Shown in pieces: positions 8,095 through 16,671 of a DNA stretch of 64,000 bases (the stretch's first letter is position 1; every line of letters starts with the position of its first letter). The notes below the pieces were generated by a model. The model searched no databases, was not told where the DNA came from, and worked only from the letters and a program-made list of their open reading frames with translations. The stretch lies in NCBI GenBank assembly GCA_947170725.1, contig CAMVUM010000010.1, positions 1-64,000 on the forward strand. Reading direction: 5' to 3'. Both the position numbers and the translations under genes were made by a program. The DNA is from an uncultured Prevotella sp. GTDB lineage: Bacteria; Bacteroidota; Bacteroidia; Bacteroidales; Bacteroidaceae.

Positions 8095-9555
8095 ATGAAA
8101 CAGCTATATCTTATTCTCATCATGTTCTTCGTGACAGTGGCCGCAGCCGGAGCAACACATCCGTGGGACAACGGGCGACTGGAGGTCTCGAAAAACGGCC
8201 GTTTCCTTCTCCATTCCAACGGCAGGCCGTTCTTCTGGCTGGCCGACACGGGGTGGCTGCTGCCCGAACGGCTTGACCGCGACGAGGCGGAATATTATCT
8301 TTCGAGGTGTGCCGAAGCCGGCTACAACGTCGTACAGATACAAGTCGTCAACGGTGTTCCGGCGTTCAACGCCTACGGCCAGATGTCCATGACGGCCGGA
8401 TTTGATTTCAGCAGTGCGTCCGTTCCCGGCATCTACGGCTATTGGGACCATCTGGACTACATCGTTGACTGCGCTGCCCGCCACGGCATCTACGTCGGCA
8501 TGGTCTGCATCTGGGGCGGGTTGGTCAAGGCCGGGCGCATGGACGAACAGCAGGCCGCTGCCTACGGCCGCTTTCTGGCCGAGCGCTACGGCCGGCGGAA
8601 GAACATCGTGTGGATTATCGGAGGAGACATTGAGGGCAGCGTGCGCACGGAAGTGTGGGACGCACTGGCCACGGCTATAAAGTCGTCCGACAAGAACCAC
8701 CTCATGACATTCCATCCTCGTGGGCGCACTACCTCAGCCAAATGGTTCAACGACCGCCCGTGGCTCGACTTCAACATGTTTCAAAGCGGCCACCGGCGTT
8801 ACGGCCAGCGCATGGGCAACAAAAACTATCCCATACCCGACGGAACCGAAGAGGACTCGTGGATGTACGTCGATTCCGCCTGGCAACACCGTCCGCTAAA
8901 ACCCGTTCTCGACGGAGAACCGTCATACGAGGGCATACCGCAGGGGCTTCACGACGCCAGCGAGCCGCGCTGGTCAGCCCGTGACATACGCCGCTATGCC
9001 TATTGGTCTGTCTTCGCCGGGTCATGCGGCCATACCTACGGCAACAACGCCATCATGCAGTTTGTCCGTCCTGGAATCGCGGGAGCCTATTTCGCCGACG
9101 GCGCCGGTCACCCATGGTACAAGGCACTGGACGATCCGGGCTACAATCAGATGAAATATCTGAAGCGTCTCATGCTCTCAATGCCCTATTTCGACCGCAT
9201 TCCGGACCAAAGCGTCATCCTCGGCAACGGCGAACGCTACGACCGGCTGCTGGCCACACGCGGCCATGACTATATCATGGTCTACAACCACACGGGCCGC
9301 GACATGCGCATAGACCTCACTAAAGTCAGCGGAGAGGAAAAGGACGTTTGGTGGATGGACCCGACCGACGGGCGGCTGACATATCTCGGACGCCATGCCA
9401 ACCGAATCACGACATTCCGCTATCACGCCGAAGCATCCGGCGTGGACGACGGAGTGCTCATCGCCATTGACGCCTCAAAAAACTATATTGCCCACGACCA
9501 GGCGTCAATCATATCAGACAACGCTCCAGCTGCCGAACGCGACCTCACGGAATGA
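8095..9555 (+). CDS. Glycoside hydrolase family 140-like (apiosidase-like, DUF4038)
   Basis: 486 residues with a signal peptide (about 1-19). The DUF4038/apiosidase-like catalytic domain spans about 25-370. It contains FFWLADTGWLL, WIIGGDIEG (Asp178) and PVLDGEPSYEG (Glu275), the likely acid pair by analogy with Bacteroides GH140. A putative collagen-binding-like beta domain ends the protein. The start at 8095 gives the signal peptide; the upstream in-frame start at 7987 lies in a hairpin. The predicted role is periplasmic removal of apiose side chains from pectin (rhamnogalacturonan II). No SusC/SusD pair is nearby, so it is not part of a canonical PUL here. Confidence 0.85.
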   Translation: MKQLYLILIMFFVTVAAAGATHPWDNGRLEVSKNGRFLLHSNGRPFFWLADTGWLLPERLDRDEAEYYLSRCAEAGYNVVQIQVVNGVPAFNAYGQMSMTAGFDFSSASVPGIYGYWDHLDYIVDCAARHGIYVGMVCIWGGLVKAGRMDEQQAAAYGRFLAERYGRRKNIVWIIGGDIEGSVRTEVWDALATAIKSSDKNHLMTFHPRGRTTSAKWFNDRPWLDFNMFQSGHRRYGQRMGNKNYPIPDGTEEDSWMYVDSAWQHRPLKPVLDGEPSYEGIPQGLHDASEPRWSARDIRRYAYWSVFAGSCGHTYGNNAIMQFVRPGIAGAYFADGAGHPWYKALDDPGYNQMKYLKRLMLSMPYFDRIPDQSVILGNGERYDRLLATRGHDYIMVYNHTGRDMRIDLTKVSGEEKDVWWMDPTDGRLTYLGRHANRITTFRYHAEASGVDDGVLIAIDASKNYIAHDQASIISDNAPAAERDLTE

Positions 9556-9644
9556 CAGCCTGTCGGTCCGGAAGACCGCGGAAACCAGCGGAAATCAAAA
9601 TCCGGTTTTTTATCCGCAGAAACGGTAATACCGATTTATTTTTG

Positions 9645-9652
9645 TAATTTTG
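9645..9652 (+). promoter_or_regulatory. -7 element of thyA-folA
   Basis: TAATTTTG matches TAnnTTTG and lies 70 nt before the thyA ATG. No clear TTTG is present at -33. Confidence 0.5.
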
Positions 9653-9722
9653 TCAGCGCATGACGGAACACGCACTGCGTTTCCCGCATGAAACAAAGAA
9701 GACAATCAAACAAACTGACAAA

Positions 9723-10517
9723 ATGAAACAATATTTGGACCTGCTCAACCGCATCATGACCGAAGGCACGCAGAAAGGCGACCGTACGGGAACGGGAACG
9801 GTGAGCATCTTCGGTCATCAGGCCCGATACAATCTGGAGGACGGTTTTCCGCTGCTCACGACAAAGAAACTGCATCTGAAATCAATCATCCACGAACTGT
9901 TGTGGTTTCTCAGCGGCGACACCAACGTGAAATATCTTCAGGACAACGGCGTGAGAATATGGAACGAGTGGGCCGACGAAAACGGCGAGCTCGGCCCCGT
10001 CTACGGCCATCAATGGCGCTCGTGGCCGAACTATAAGGGCGGTACGATAGACCAGATTGCCGCCGTCGTGGATCAGCTGAAGAACAACCCGAACTCGCGG
10101 CGCATGATCGTCAGCGCGTGGAACGTGGCCGAAGTGGACAGCATGGCCCTGCCGCCATGTCACACGATGTTCCAGTTCTATGTAGCCGACGGCCGCCTCA
10201 GCCTTCAGCTATACCAACGTTCGGCCGACACGTTTCTCGGTGTGCCGTTCAACATCGCGTCCTACGCGTTGCTACTCCAGATGATGGCACAGGTCACGGG
10301 ACTGCGGGCCGGGGATTTCATCCACACTACGGGCGACACCCACCTCTATCTCAACCATCTCGATCAGGCCCGCCTGCAGCTCACCCGCACGCCGCGCCCG
10401 CTGCCGAGAATGGTCATCAACCCCAATGTCCGCGACATATTCGCCTTCCGATATGAGGACTTCAGGCTGGAGGGATACGACCCTTGGCCGCATATCAAGG
10501 CGGAAGTGTCGGTGTGA
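9723..10517 (+). CDS. thyA: Thymidylate synthase
   Basis: 264 residues, the same length as E. coli ThyA. It converts dUMP and methylene-THF to dTMP and DHF. The nucleophile is Cys146 in [11 protein letters not shown], the same number as in E. coli. Other family blocks are [31 protein letters not shown] and [10 protein letters not shown]. The start at 9723 (MKQYLDLL) gives the standard N-terminus. It lies 21 bp upstream of folA, so the DHF produced is recycled by its operon partner. Confidence 0.97.
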   Translation: MKQYLDLLNRIMTEGTQKGDRTGTGTVSIFGHQARYNLEDGFPLLTTKKLHLKSIIHELLWFLSGDTNVKYLQDNGVRIWNEWADENGELGPVYGHQWRSWPNYKGGTIDQIAAVVDQLKNNPNSRRMIVSAWNVAEVDSMALPPCHTMFQFYVADGRLSLQLYQRSADTFLGVPFNIASYALLLQMMAQVTGLRAGDFIHTTGDTHLYLNHLDQARLQLTRTPRPLPRMVINPNVRDIFAFRYEDFRLEGYDPWPHIKAEVSV

Positions 10518-10538
10518 AAACATAAAACGAACAAGCTC

Positions 10539-11018
10539 ATGACCATCACCATCATTGCCGCCGTGGCCCGAAACCGTGCCATCGGCCACGAGAACAAGCT
10601 GATTTACTGGCTTCCCAACGACCTGAAACGCTTCAAGGCGCTCACCACCGGCCACACCATCATCATGGGACGCCGCACGTTTCTCTCACTCCCGAAGGGC
10701 GCACTGCCAAACCGACGCAATATTGTCCTGAGCCGCACGGCCACGACGTTTCCCGGATGTGAGGCATTCCAGTCACTCGACGAGGCGCTTGCCGCTTGCC
10801 GTGAGGACGAAGATGTCTATATCATCGGCGGTGCTTCGGTCTACGCCGAGGCCATCGGCCGCGCCGACCGTCTCTGTCTGACCGAAATCGACGACACACC
10901 TGCAGCCGCCGACACGTTCTTTCCTTCGTATGACGGATGGCGCGAGACACAGCGCGAAAACCACGAAACGGACGAGCGCCACGCTTTCCGATATGCTTTC
11001 GTAGACTATGAACGCTGA
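10539..11018 (+). CDS. folA: Dihydrofolate reductase
   Basis: 159 residues. It reduces DHF to THF with NADPH. Recognisable segments are AVARNRAIGHENKLIYWLP at the N-terminus, the substrate-region FKALTTGHTIIMGRRTF, and the nucleotide-binding VYIIGGASVY near 92-101. The carboxylate-bearing helix LPNDLKRF is present. It follows thyA by 21 bp in one operon. Confidence 0.96.
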   Translation: MTITIIAAVARNRAIGHENKLIYWLPNDLKRFKALTTGHTIIMGRRTFLSLPKGALPNRRNIVLSRTATTFPGCEAFQSLDEALAACREDEDVYIIGGASVYAEAIGRADRLCLTEIDDTPAAADTFFPSYDGWRETQRENHETDERHAFRYAFVDYER

Positions 11019-11087
11019 TTTCGCCGTCTCCATACAGTGATTCCGACACCACAACTGACGCGGCGGCGGTCATAATGACAAGAAAAA

Positions 11088-11116
11088 GCGCCTGGAATGG
11101 AGAATCCCAGGCGCTC
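11088..11116 (-). terminator. Terminator reading on the minus strand
   Basis: A 9-bp stem (AGCGCCTGG at 11088-11096 with 11108-11116) is followed on the minus strand by CTTTTTCTTG. The orientation suits the end of the DUF2975-XRE operon, although it lies about 225 bp beyond the XRE stop. It may also stop folA read-through. Confidence 0.55.
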
Positions 11117-11198
11117 TCAGCGTATGTAATTTAATTCTTGTTTAGCCGTCGTCCGTCAGTCTTGTGTCTTCATATATAATCGTTTTTGTGTGTTGTAC

Positions 11199-11330
11199 AG
11201 ATGTTCCAGGCTCTTCTATTTGACGTTCTTAGCCCTTATTTACTACGTTCTTTTCTGTTATTTCTTACGTTTTTGTTCTTTATTTGCTACGTTCTTTTCT
11301 GTTATTTGCTACGTTCTTGTTTTTGTGTCC
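11199..11330. repeat. 22-bp tandem repeat array, five to six units
   Basis: Units start at 11221, 11243, 11265, 11287 and 11309, each 22 bp. ACGTTCTT (or ACGTTTTT) recurs exactly 22 bp apart at 11223, 11245, 11267, 11289 and 11311. A degenerate unit precedes at 11199. The second and fourth units share CTACGTTCTTTTCTGTTATT. The array fills most of the gap between the minus-strand terminator and the XRE gene stop. The period is not a multiple of three, so it is not coding. Confidence 0.85.
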
Positions 11331-11340
11331 TACAGCCGGC

Positions 11341-11547
11341 TCATTCTTCTTTGTATTCCAGAATGTCGCCAGGCTGGCAGTCAAGGGCGCGGCAGATAGC
11401 CTCCAGGGTTGAGAAACGTACTGCCTTGGCCTTTCCTGTCTTCAGTATGGAGAGATTTGCCGGTGTCAGGTCGATGGTTGCGGCAAGCTCGCTGAGCGAA
11501 ATCTTGCGCCGTGCCATCATCACGTCGAGGTTTACTATTATAGCCAT
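11341..11547 (-). CDS. Small XRE-family HTH regulator (YozG/Cro-CI type)
   Basis: 68 residues and essentially one HTH domain. MMARRKISLSELAATIDLT and LSILKTGKAKAVRFSTLEAI form the helix-turn-helix, and the end ALDCQPGDILEYKEE is typical of the small Cro/CI-type regulators paired with DUF2975 proteins. It is the second gene after DUF2975 (162-bp gap, same strand). It probably autoregulates the operon; candidate palindromic operators lie at the upstream promoter. Confidence 0.88.
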   Translation of the reverse strand: MAIIVNLDVMMARRKISLSELAATIDLTPANLSILKTGKAKAVRFSTLEAICRALDCQPGDILEYKEE

Positions 11548-11709
11548 AATCTTCTTTTTTCAGTTTTCTTCCAGTGGTTTGTTTTCCTGTCGGCGCCGTG
11601 GAGGAGATTGAGCGGAAGCCCGTCGGCCTTCTCTACACAGCCGGGCTGACGCTTTTACGCTGCCGGGCTGACGTCCGCCGCAATCCCTACCCCGCCGTTC
11701 CGTGCGCTA

Positions 11710-12375
11710 TCAGATGGTCAGGTCAAGCTCCTCCTGATGGCGAAGACCCATTGCGAACACCTCAGCCGATATGAGACTGCAGAAGCCGATGACCAGTGTG
11801 ATGGTGTCGAACGAGTGGAACCAGTCTATCATATAGCCGTCGAAGGCCACGAGACTCCATGCTTCATAATTGCTTATCATGCCCGAGAGATAAGAGGCAG
11901 CAAAAGCCGAAAGCATCAGGACGCCTATCCGGCGCAGCAGGGAGACATTCTTCCACGTGAAGATTTCAATGCGGTTGATGTTGCGGACCAGCTTGATGAA
12001 AAACCATATCGTGGCGATCCAAAGAGCGGCGGAGGCCAACATAAGGCCTATTTCTGCCGGATATGTCCATGCCGGCACCTCGCTCTTGTCAACGTATGCC
12101 ACGACGTGGTTCATTTCCACAGTAATCTCCTTGCCCGTCTTTGCGTTGACGACGGGCTGACGCGGGCTGACCAGATCTGTCGGGAAGAGTCTGAGCGAGA
12201 CCGGCTGCTGGTTTTCGAGGACGTCCGTCATGCCCATCCGCTCTTCTCTGGAATGGCTCAAGGTCTGTGATACTGCGTCTACGCAGGCGACGGAGACATA
12301 AACGAGGTTGCATACGATATTGAATACTACTAATGCTACCATTGTCACTGTGAGGATGTTGAATCTCTTTTTCAT
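11710..12375 (-). CDS. DUF2975 family membrane protein
   Basis: 221 residues with about four transmembrane segments: about 8-30, 108-128, 150-170 and 188-208. An extracytoplasmic loop lies between the first two. The segment LVRNINRIEIFTWKNVSLLRRIG, interrupted by family-typical charged residues, matches DUF2975. Such proteins are usually encoded next to a small XRE regulator, as here. Function unknown; perhaps a membrane sensor or effector of the regulator. Confidence 0.8.
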   Translation of the reverse strand: MKKRFNILTVTMVALVVFNIVCNLVYVSVACVDAVSQTLSHSREERMGMTDVLENQQPVSLRLFPTDLVSPRQPVVNAKTGKEITVEMNHVVAYVDKSEVPAWTYPAEIGLMLASAALWIATIWFFIKLVRNINRIEIFTWKNVSLLRRIGVLMLSAFAASYLSGMISNYEAWSLVAFDGYMIDWFHSFDTITLVIGFCSLISAEVFAMGLRHQEELDLTI

Positions 12376-12450
12376 TGTCGTAATTGTTTTATGGGTTGGT
12401 TACTTTGTTTGTTATGTTCTCTTGTTTATTATCGTTTAATAATAAGCGAT

Positions 12451-12531
12451 TATCGTTTTTCGATATTGCAAAGGTATAGCTATTTTCTGAAATCGCCAAA
12501 TAAATCAGCAAAAAATTATCGAAAAACAATA
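12451..12531 (-). promoter_or_regulatory. Promoter and candidate operators of DUF2975-XRE operon
   Basis: On the minus strand TTTG (12497-12500) and TACCTTTG (12469-12476) are spaced by 20 nt. A perfect palindrome TATCG-TTTTT-CGATA (12451-12465) overlaps the predicted transcription start. A near match TATCG-AAAAA-CAATA (12517-12531) lies just upstream of the -33 box. TATCG half-sites recur at 12430 and 12538. The layout suggests repression by the XRE protein. Confidence 0.65.
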
Positions 12532-12631
12532 AAATAATATCGAAATAGCCGTTTTTCTGGCGTTTTCTGGGCTTAACACGGGGGGCTGACAATGATTTAT
12601 CGGGTAAGCGTACATAATAAAGCAGTGGTAA

Positions 12632-12757
12632 TCCAAACGCAAAGACGCGAAGAAGCGAAGGCACGAAGAAGCAAATAATCAAATACGCAAAAGACGCAAA
12701 GTATTATCAATATGGAAAGAATGAAACGTCTGGAGGCTTTTCGTCTTAGCGTTTGGA
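12632..12757. repeat. 126-bp imperfect inverted-repeat element
   Basis: The ends are TCCAAACGCAAAGACG at 12632 and its near complement ending GTTTGGA at 12757, with one early mismatch. The interior has several ACGCAAAG and GCGAAG variants. No target duplication is seen. It resembles the arms of the hairpins at 2279-2325 and 7962-8030. No gene is present in the surrounding 12376-13005. Confidence 0.6.
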
Positions 12758-12831
12758 CTATGCAAGCCAAGCCTCAGGACATAATCAAGTCTTCATTATA
12801 ACCTTATAATATAAGGCTCACAACACAGAAA

Positions 12832-12874
12832 AAACGGAGACACAGAGTTATATTCATTCCCTGTGTCTCCGTTT
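12832..12874. terminator. Hairpin downstream of lrp-like gene
   Basis: A 14-bp perfect stem (AAACGGAGACACAG at 12832-12845 with 12861-12874) has a 15-nt loop containing ATTCATTC. It lies 132 bp after the stop of the minus-strand Lrp gene and could terminate it. It has no strong T tract. Confidence 0.5.
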
Positions 12875-13005
12875 CCATATTGATTTACGGTCTCTACCTA
12901 TGCTCAAAACATCCGGTCGGCGGGTTCAAAACATCCAGTCGGCTGGCGGAAATGAGCCAACCGGATTCCGTTCGCTCATTTACGCCCGACGCGGCGGCAA
13001 CTTTA

Positions 13006-13503
13006 TCATCCCACCGTCGTCTCCTCACTGTCGCTAACCAGCATGTCCATTATCGGGAGCTGGCGGTCGATTGCCGAGTTGAACGAGATGATGGTCTCGC
13101 TGCGCGACAGCCCCAGCGGTTGGAGCTTATCGTGAATGATGTTGAGCAGATGATGGTTGTTGACGGCGTATATTTTGATGAACATGTCAAAATCACCGGT
13201 GGTATAATGACATTCAACCACCTCAGGAATGTTTCTCAGTTCTTCCACAACAGCGTCAAATTTCTCCGGATTTTTCAGATTCAGTCCTATGTAGGCACAT
13301 GTCTCATAGCCTATTTTCTCTGGGTCGATAACATACTGCGACCCCTTGAGAATGCCGAGGTTCGTCAGTTTCTGTATTCTCTGATGAATAGCAGCGCCGC
13401 TGACATTGCATGCACGGGCTACCTCCAAAAACGGAATTCGCGCATCTTCAGCAATCAGCCGAAGGATTTGCTTGTCAAGTTTGTCCAATCTCTGGTATAC
13501 CAT
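13006..13503 (-). CDS. Lrp/AsnC family transcriptional regulator
   Basis: 165 residues. The N-terminal winged HTH is seen in LDKLDKQILRLIAEDARIP and VSGAAIHQRIQKLTNLGIL. The RAM (ligand-binding) domain is seen in CAYIGLNLKNPEKF and ECHYTTGDFDMFIKIYA. Relatives are dimers or octamers responding to amino acids. The gene is monocistronic with its own promoter. Targets cannot be inferred. Confidence 0.93.
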   Translation of the reverse strand: MVYQRLDKLDKQILRLIAEDARIPFLEVARACNVSGAAIHQRIQKLTNLGILKGSQYVIDPEKIGYETCAYIGLNLKNPEKFDAVVEELRNIPEVVECHYTTGDFDMFIKIYAVNNHHLLNIIHDKLQPLGLSRSETIISFNSAIDRQLPIMDMLVSDSEETTVG

Positions 13504-13525
13504 TTCTTATTTTTCTTTTATGGTG

Positions 13526-13557
13526 CAAAGGTATAACAAAAATCTGATTTGCACAAA
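13526..13557 (-). promoter_or_regulatory. Promoter of lrp-like gene
   Basis: On the minus strand TTTG (13554-13557) and TACCTTTG (13526-13533) are separated by 20 nt, a full consensus match 23 nt before the ATG. Confidence 0.75.
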
Positions 13558-13638
13558 AAGAATGTAAGCAAACTCAGTGATTGCCTGTCAATTCGTTAAT
13601 AACGTGTTCAAAACAATACAAAGAAACGATGGTGTCGG

Positions 13639-14106
13639 TCAACGCAAATCCTCCTGATCGGCCGAATAGATGATGTCGAGAACGCCGGCATTGCGCAGCG
13701 CCTGCTTCACGTCGTTGATAAGTCCCATCGGCGTATCGCGGTCGGCTTTTATCACAACGCGCATATTGCTGGCGTCCTCCGGTTTCATCCGCGCCCTCTC
13801 GTCGCTGACAAATTTATCGATGTCGGCAACCGAGGCATAGCGGTCGTTGAGCTGTATGACCATTCCGGTTGCGCCTGCGTGCTGCTGCGACGTGGCACGG
13901 CCGATATGGATATAGGCCATAGCCTGTTTGTTGGTCAAACGCTCCAGCTGGCGGCTCTGCGGCATACGGTAGTCGACCTTCAGTTGTTCCTGCCGCATGT
14001 TGGTGACAATCATGAAGAAGAATAATACTGTGAAGATAAGGTCCGGAAGCGACGATGTGTTCAGCCCCGGCATTCGGAGGTTGCGGCGATTAATGAATAT
14101 GCTCAT
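13639..14106 (-). CDS. ExbD/TolR-family protein (second ExbD)
   Basis: 155 residues. The single membrane helix at about 18-37 begins SSLPDLIFTVLFFFMIV, with the conserved Asp of the ExbD proton path (PDLIF). A periplasmic domain follows. It starts 4 bp inside the end of the preceding exbD gene. It is the last gene of a four-gene operon encoding an ExbB-like channel, a membrane protein and two ExbD-like subunits. It likely couples the proton-motive force to TonB or a TonB-like protein at the outer membrane. Confidence 0.88.
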   Translation of the reverse strand: MSIFINRRNLRMPGLNTSSLPDLIFTVLFFFMIVTNMRQEQLKVDYRMPQSRQLERLTNKQAMAYIHIGRATSQQHAGATGMVIQLNDRYASVADIDKFVSDERARMKPEDASNMRVVIKADRDTPMGLINDVKQALRNAGVLDIIYSADQEDLR

Positions 14107-14696
14107 AGCCTGCCTCCCTGCCCTCCGGGCTCCGTTTCAGACACACGCTGAGGATAATGGCGCGTCACGGCACGGCGCTCCTCGGGCGAACATTCATCAA
14201 GGGAACGGCCGAAACGGGCCATGGCCAGACGTCCGCGAAGAGTGTCGTATGCCTCTGTGATGGTCTTCTGGACGTGGAAATAAGTGTCATAGTCAGCCTC
14301 GCGGCTCACCTCCAGGGCTATCACGTGACTGTCGGTGACCGAGCAACGTCCAAGCAGCGGGATGTTCACGATGTGTTTTTCGGGCAAAGAGGGAGAGTCG
14401 GCGGCATTATCCACGAACGTCACAATCCGCTCCCGCAGTTCCGGTAGCGTCACCGTGCCGTCCTCACACGTCAGCCGTCCGTTTTCGCCGATGGCCACCC
14501 TGAGAACGTTCCGCTCCTTTACAACCAGCTCCGTGGAGTTTTGGTCCTGCGGCTTGGGAGGTAACCGTCGTGACAGTCCCTTGTCGCTGTCGATAGAAGT
14601 CGTGACGAGGAAGAAGATGAGGAGCATGAACGAGATGTCCGACGTGGACGCCGTGTTCAGCGATGGGATGTGCCGGCGGTATCGTTTCCTGAACAT
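14103..14696 (-). CDS. ExbD/TolR-family protein (first ExbD)
   Basis: 197 residues. The N-terminal cytoplasmic segment is followed by a helix at about 16-34 with STSDISFMLLIFFLVTTS, where Asp is the expected proton-carrying residue. The periplasmic part is longer than in the second ExbD. It overlaps the next gene by 4 bp and follows the 184-residue membrane protein by 3 bp, so all four genes are probably cotranscribed and coupled. Confidence 0.88.
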   Translation of the reverse strand: MFRKRYRRHIPSLNTASTSDISFMLLIFFLVTTSIDSDKGLSRRLPPKPQDQNSTELVVKERNVLRVAIGENGRLTCEDGTVTLPELRERIVTFVDNAADSPSLPEKHIVNIPLLGRCSVTDSHVIALEVSREADYDTYFHVQKTITEAYDTLRGRLAMARFGRSLDECSPEERRAVTRHYPQRVSETEPGGQGGRL

Positions 14697-14699
14697 AAG

Positions 14700-15254
14700 C
14701 TAAGATTTTGTGGAAGGTTCGGACTTCATGCGGCATCCGTTCAGTTTCCTGTTCAGCCCCGACATGCCGAAAGCCACGGCCGCCACAGCCACCGTTATGA
14801 GCACAGCCGACGTCACGATGAACATGTCGGCGAGCCTCAACCACAATGATGACGAGAACATATGGCCGTTGACCGGAAGTGGGTCGGTGGAACCGAAAGC
14901 GAACGACAGGGCAAGCGTCACGACGAACAGCACCACCGTTGCGACGGTGATACGCACTGACGACACTCCCGTTGACATCATTGAAGAATAAGAACGGGTC
15001 TTCACCGTGCTGCAGACCGACACGGCCGTAGCCACAAGCGTTGCTCCGAAAAGAATGTAGATGAACCAGATGACGGCGTCGGTGAACAGCGGTGCCGTGA
15101 ACTGTGGATTGTCGACAAACGGCAGGTCATAGCCTATGAAATAGAACGCGGCAAATATGACAACCGCGATGACGGTCAGCACCGTCCTCACCATTGTCGA
15201 AATGCGCTGAGCATTACATCTGTGACGGTCAGTTTTCCGACGTGCTGTCATCAT
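14700..15254 (-). CDS. Uncharacterised four-helix membrane protein in exb operon
   Basis: 184 residues with four hydrophobic segments at about 21-43, 58-80, 102-122 and 140-165. I do not recognise a named domain. It overlaps the ExbB-like gene by 26 bp and precedes the first exbD by 3 bp. A shorter start at 15194 (MVRTVLTV) would remove the overlap. Its fixed place between channel and ExbD genes suggests an accessory subunit of the proton-channel complex, but this is inference. Confidence 0.75.
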   Translation of the reverse strand: MMTARRKTDRHRCNAQRISTMVRTVLTVIAVVIFAAFYFIGYDLPFVDNPQFTAPLFTDAVIWFIYILFGATLVATAVSVCSTVKTRSYSSMMSTGVSSVRITVATVVLFVVTLALSFAFGSTDPLPVNGHMFSSSLWLRLADMFIVTSAVLITVAVAAVAFGMSGLNRKLNGCRMKSEPSTKS

Positions 15255-16095
15255 GTGTCAGTTTATATTTCATTATCACGTCCATCAGCGATATGGCCGA
15301 CTCCTCCATCTGTGAAGTCAGATGCTCTATCTTCGACAGGATATAGTTGTAGAACAGTTGCAGCACGATGGCCACGATGATACCGAAAATGGTCGTTATC
15401 AGGGCCACCTTCATACCCGATGCCACGATGGTGGCGTTGATGTCGCCGGCCAGACGTATCTGATCGAAGGCCATCACCATGCCTATCACGGTTCCGAGGA
15501 AGCCCAATGACGGTGCGATGGAGATGAAGAGCGCTATCCACGAGCATCCGCGCTCAAGATTGGCCGACTGCACCGAGCCGTAGGAGATGATGGAACGTTC
15601 GATGTTTTCCATGCTCTCGCTGATTCGCAGCAGCCCCTGATAGCATATCGAGGCCACCGGTCCACGCGTGTCGCGGCAGAGGGCCTTCGCCCCTTCAATG
15701 TCGCCGGACTCAACGCGACAGCTGATATCCTCCATGAGCCGCTTGGCGTTTATCTCCGACAGGGTCAGATATATTATTCGTTCGATGCAGAAAGCCAGAC
15801 CGAGCACGAGGGCCACAGCAACGAGCGACATGAATCCCGCCGTTCCCTCAACAAACTTTGTCTTCAGCGTCCGGTGCATGCCGGGGCTCTCAGCCGCTTC
15901 TGCCGGCCCGTCTTCCCCGATGTCATCCAGTTCCTCGTCATATCCGGTTCCAACGGCCGAATCCTGCGGCAGAGCCTCCATGCTGTCAGCCACAGTGACT
16001 GAATGCGTCTCCGTCCGGTTTTCTCCCTGTGCCATAATGACGGGACAGCCCGCCAGCAGGATGCAGATTGCCAGCAATGCAATTCTTCTCTTCAT
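15229..16095 (-). CDS. MotA/TolQ/ExbB proton channel family protein
   Basis: 288 residues. A signal-like hydrophobic N-terminus is followed by an acidic stretch to about 75. A membrane helix lies at about 90-112. After a cytoplasmic loop comes the conserved pair of helices in SWIALFISIAPSLGFLGTVIGM and VALITTIFGIIVAIVLQLFYNYI. It forms the inner-membrane channel that uses the proton gradient with ExbD partners encoded just downstream. It is the first gene of the operon, with a -7 element about 95 nt upstream. Confidence 0.92.
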   Translation of the reverse strand: MKRRIALLAICILLAGCPVIMAQGENRTETHSVTVADSMEALPQDSAVGTGYDEELDDIGEDGPAEAAESPGMHRTLKTKFVEGTAGFMSLVAVALVLGLAFCIERIIYLTLSEINAKRLMEDISCRVESGDIEGAKALCRDTRGPVASICYQGLLRISESMENIERSIISYGSVQSANLERGCSWIALFISIAPSLGFLGTVIGMVMAFDQIRLAGDINATIVASGMKVALITTIFGIIVAIVLQLFYNYILSKIEHLTSQMEESAISLMDVIMKYKLTHDDSTSEN

Positions 16096-16186
16096 TTTCT
16101 TTTCCGCGTATATACGTTATTTTTTAATTGTCACAGCCGTCACAACAATAATCAGCAGACGTGCGCCGGCCTTGCTTTTTCCGTTG

Positions 16187-16194
16187 CAAAGATA
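16187..16194 (-). promoter_or_regulatory. -7 element of exbB-type operon
   Basis: Reads TATCTTTG on the minus strand, followed by GC. No TTTG is seen at the expected upstream distance. Confidence 0.5.
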
Positions 16195-16372
16195 ACCTAA
16201 ATATATGATATATCGCGACTTTTACATGTTATTAACGTAACGCACGACGGCTATTCCATCCAACGGATAAAGCAGAGAACGTCACAATGTGTCTTTATCC
16301 TGCTACTTACATAGTTGAGATTCACCCCACTTCGCAGGGCCACACCACCCGGCCGGAATATCAGGATTTTCT

Positions 16373-16495
16373 CTGCCGCAAGGGTCTCCCGGGATTGCGG
16401 CTGGGCCGCTTTCATCATTTAGCGGCTGCCCGGTTTCAATGCCGTAAGGGCCCCACGGCAAAACCGGGAGGCCCTTACGGCAAAACCGAAGCATT
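16373..16495. repeat. GC-rich palindromic repeat, copy 1
   Basis: The segment begins CTGCCGCAAGGGTCTCCCGG and contains a perfect 12-bp inverted repeat (GCCGTAAGGGCC at 16441-16452 with 16470-16481). A second nested cruciform uses AGCGG and CCGCT. Its first 40 bp align with 24132 onward at about 70 percent. It lies in the 576-bp gap (16096-16671) between the GH106 gene and exbB, where I see no gene. Confidence 0.6.
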
Positions 16496-16671
16496 TCCAC
16501 CATGCTTCCGTCGTATTTCCGCCGCTCCAAAAACGGTATTTCCATTTGTCACCGTTTCTTGAACAGCAATGTTTGCAGTATAGAAGAATATCCGTCAACA
16601 TGCCGGCCACTTCCTGTTCTTGCCGGCATCACAAGCCCGTCGGGATACCTTTCGGCAGATACCCCGGCCTT

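Noticed and set aside
11186..11611. Hydrophobic ORFs over the T-rich array
   Set aside because: The repeat period of 22 bp breaks the frame, so the apparent hydrophobic protein is an artefact of T-rich repeats.
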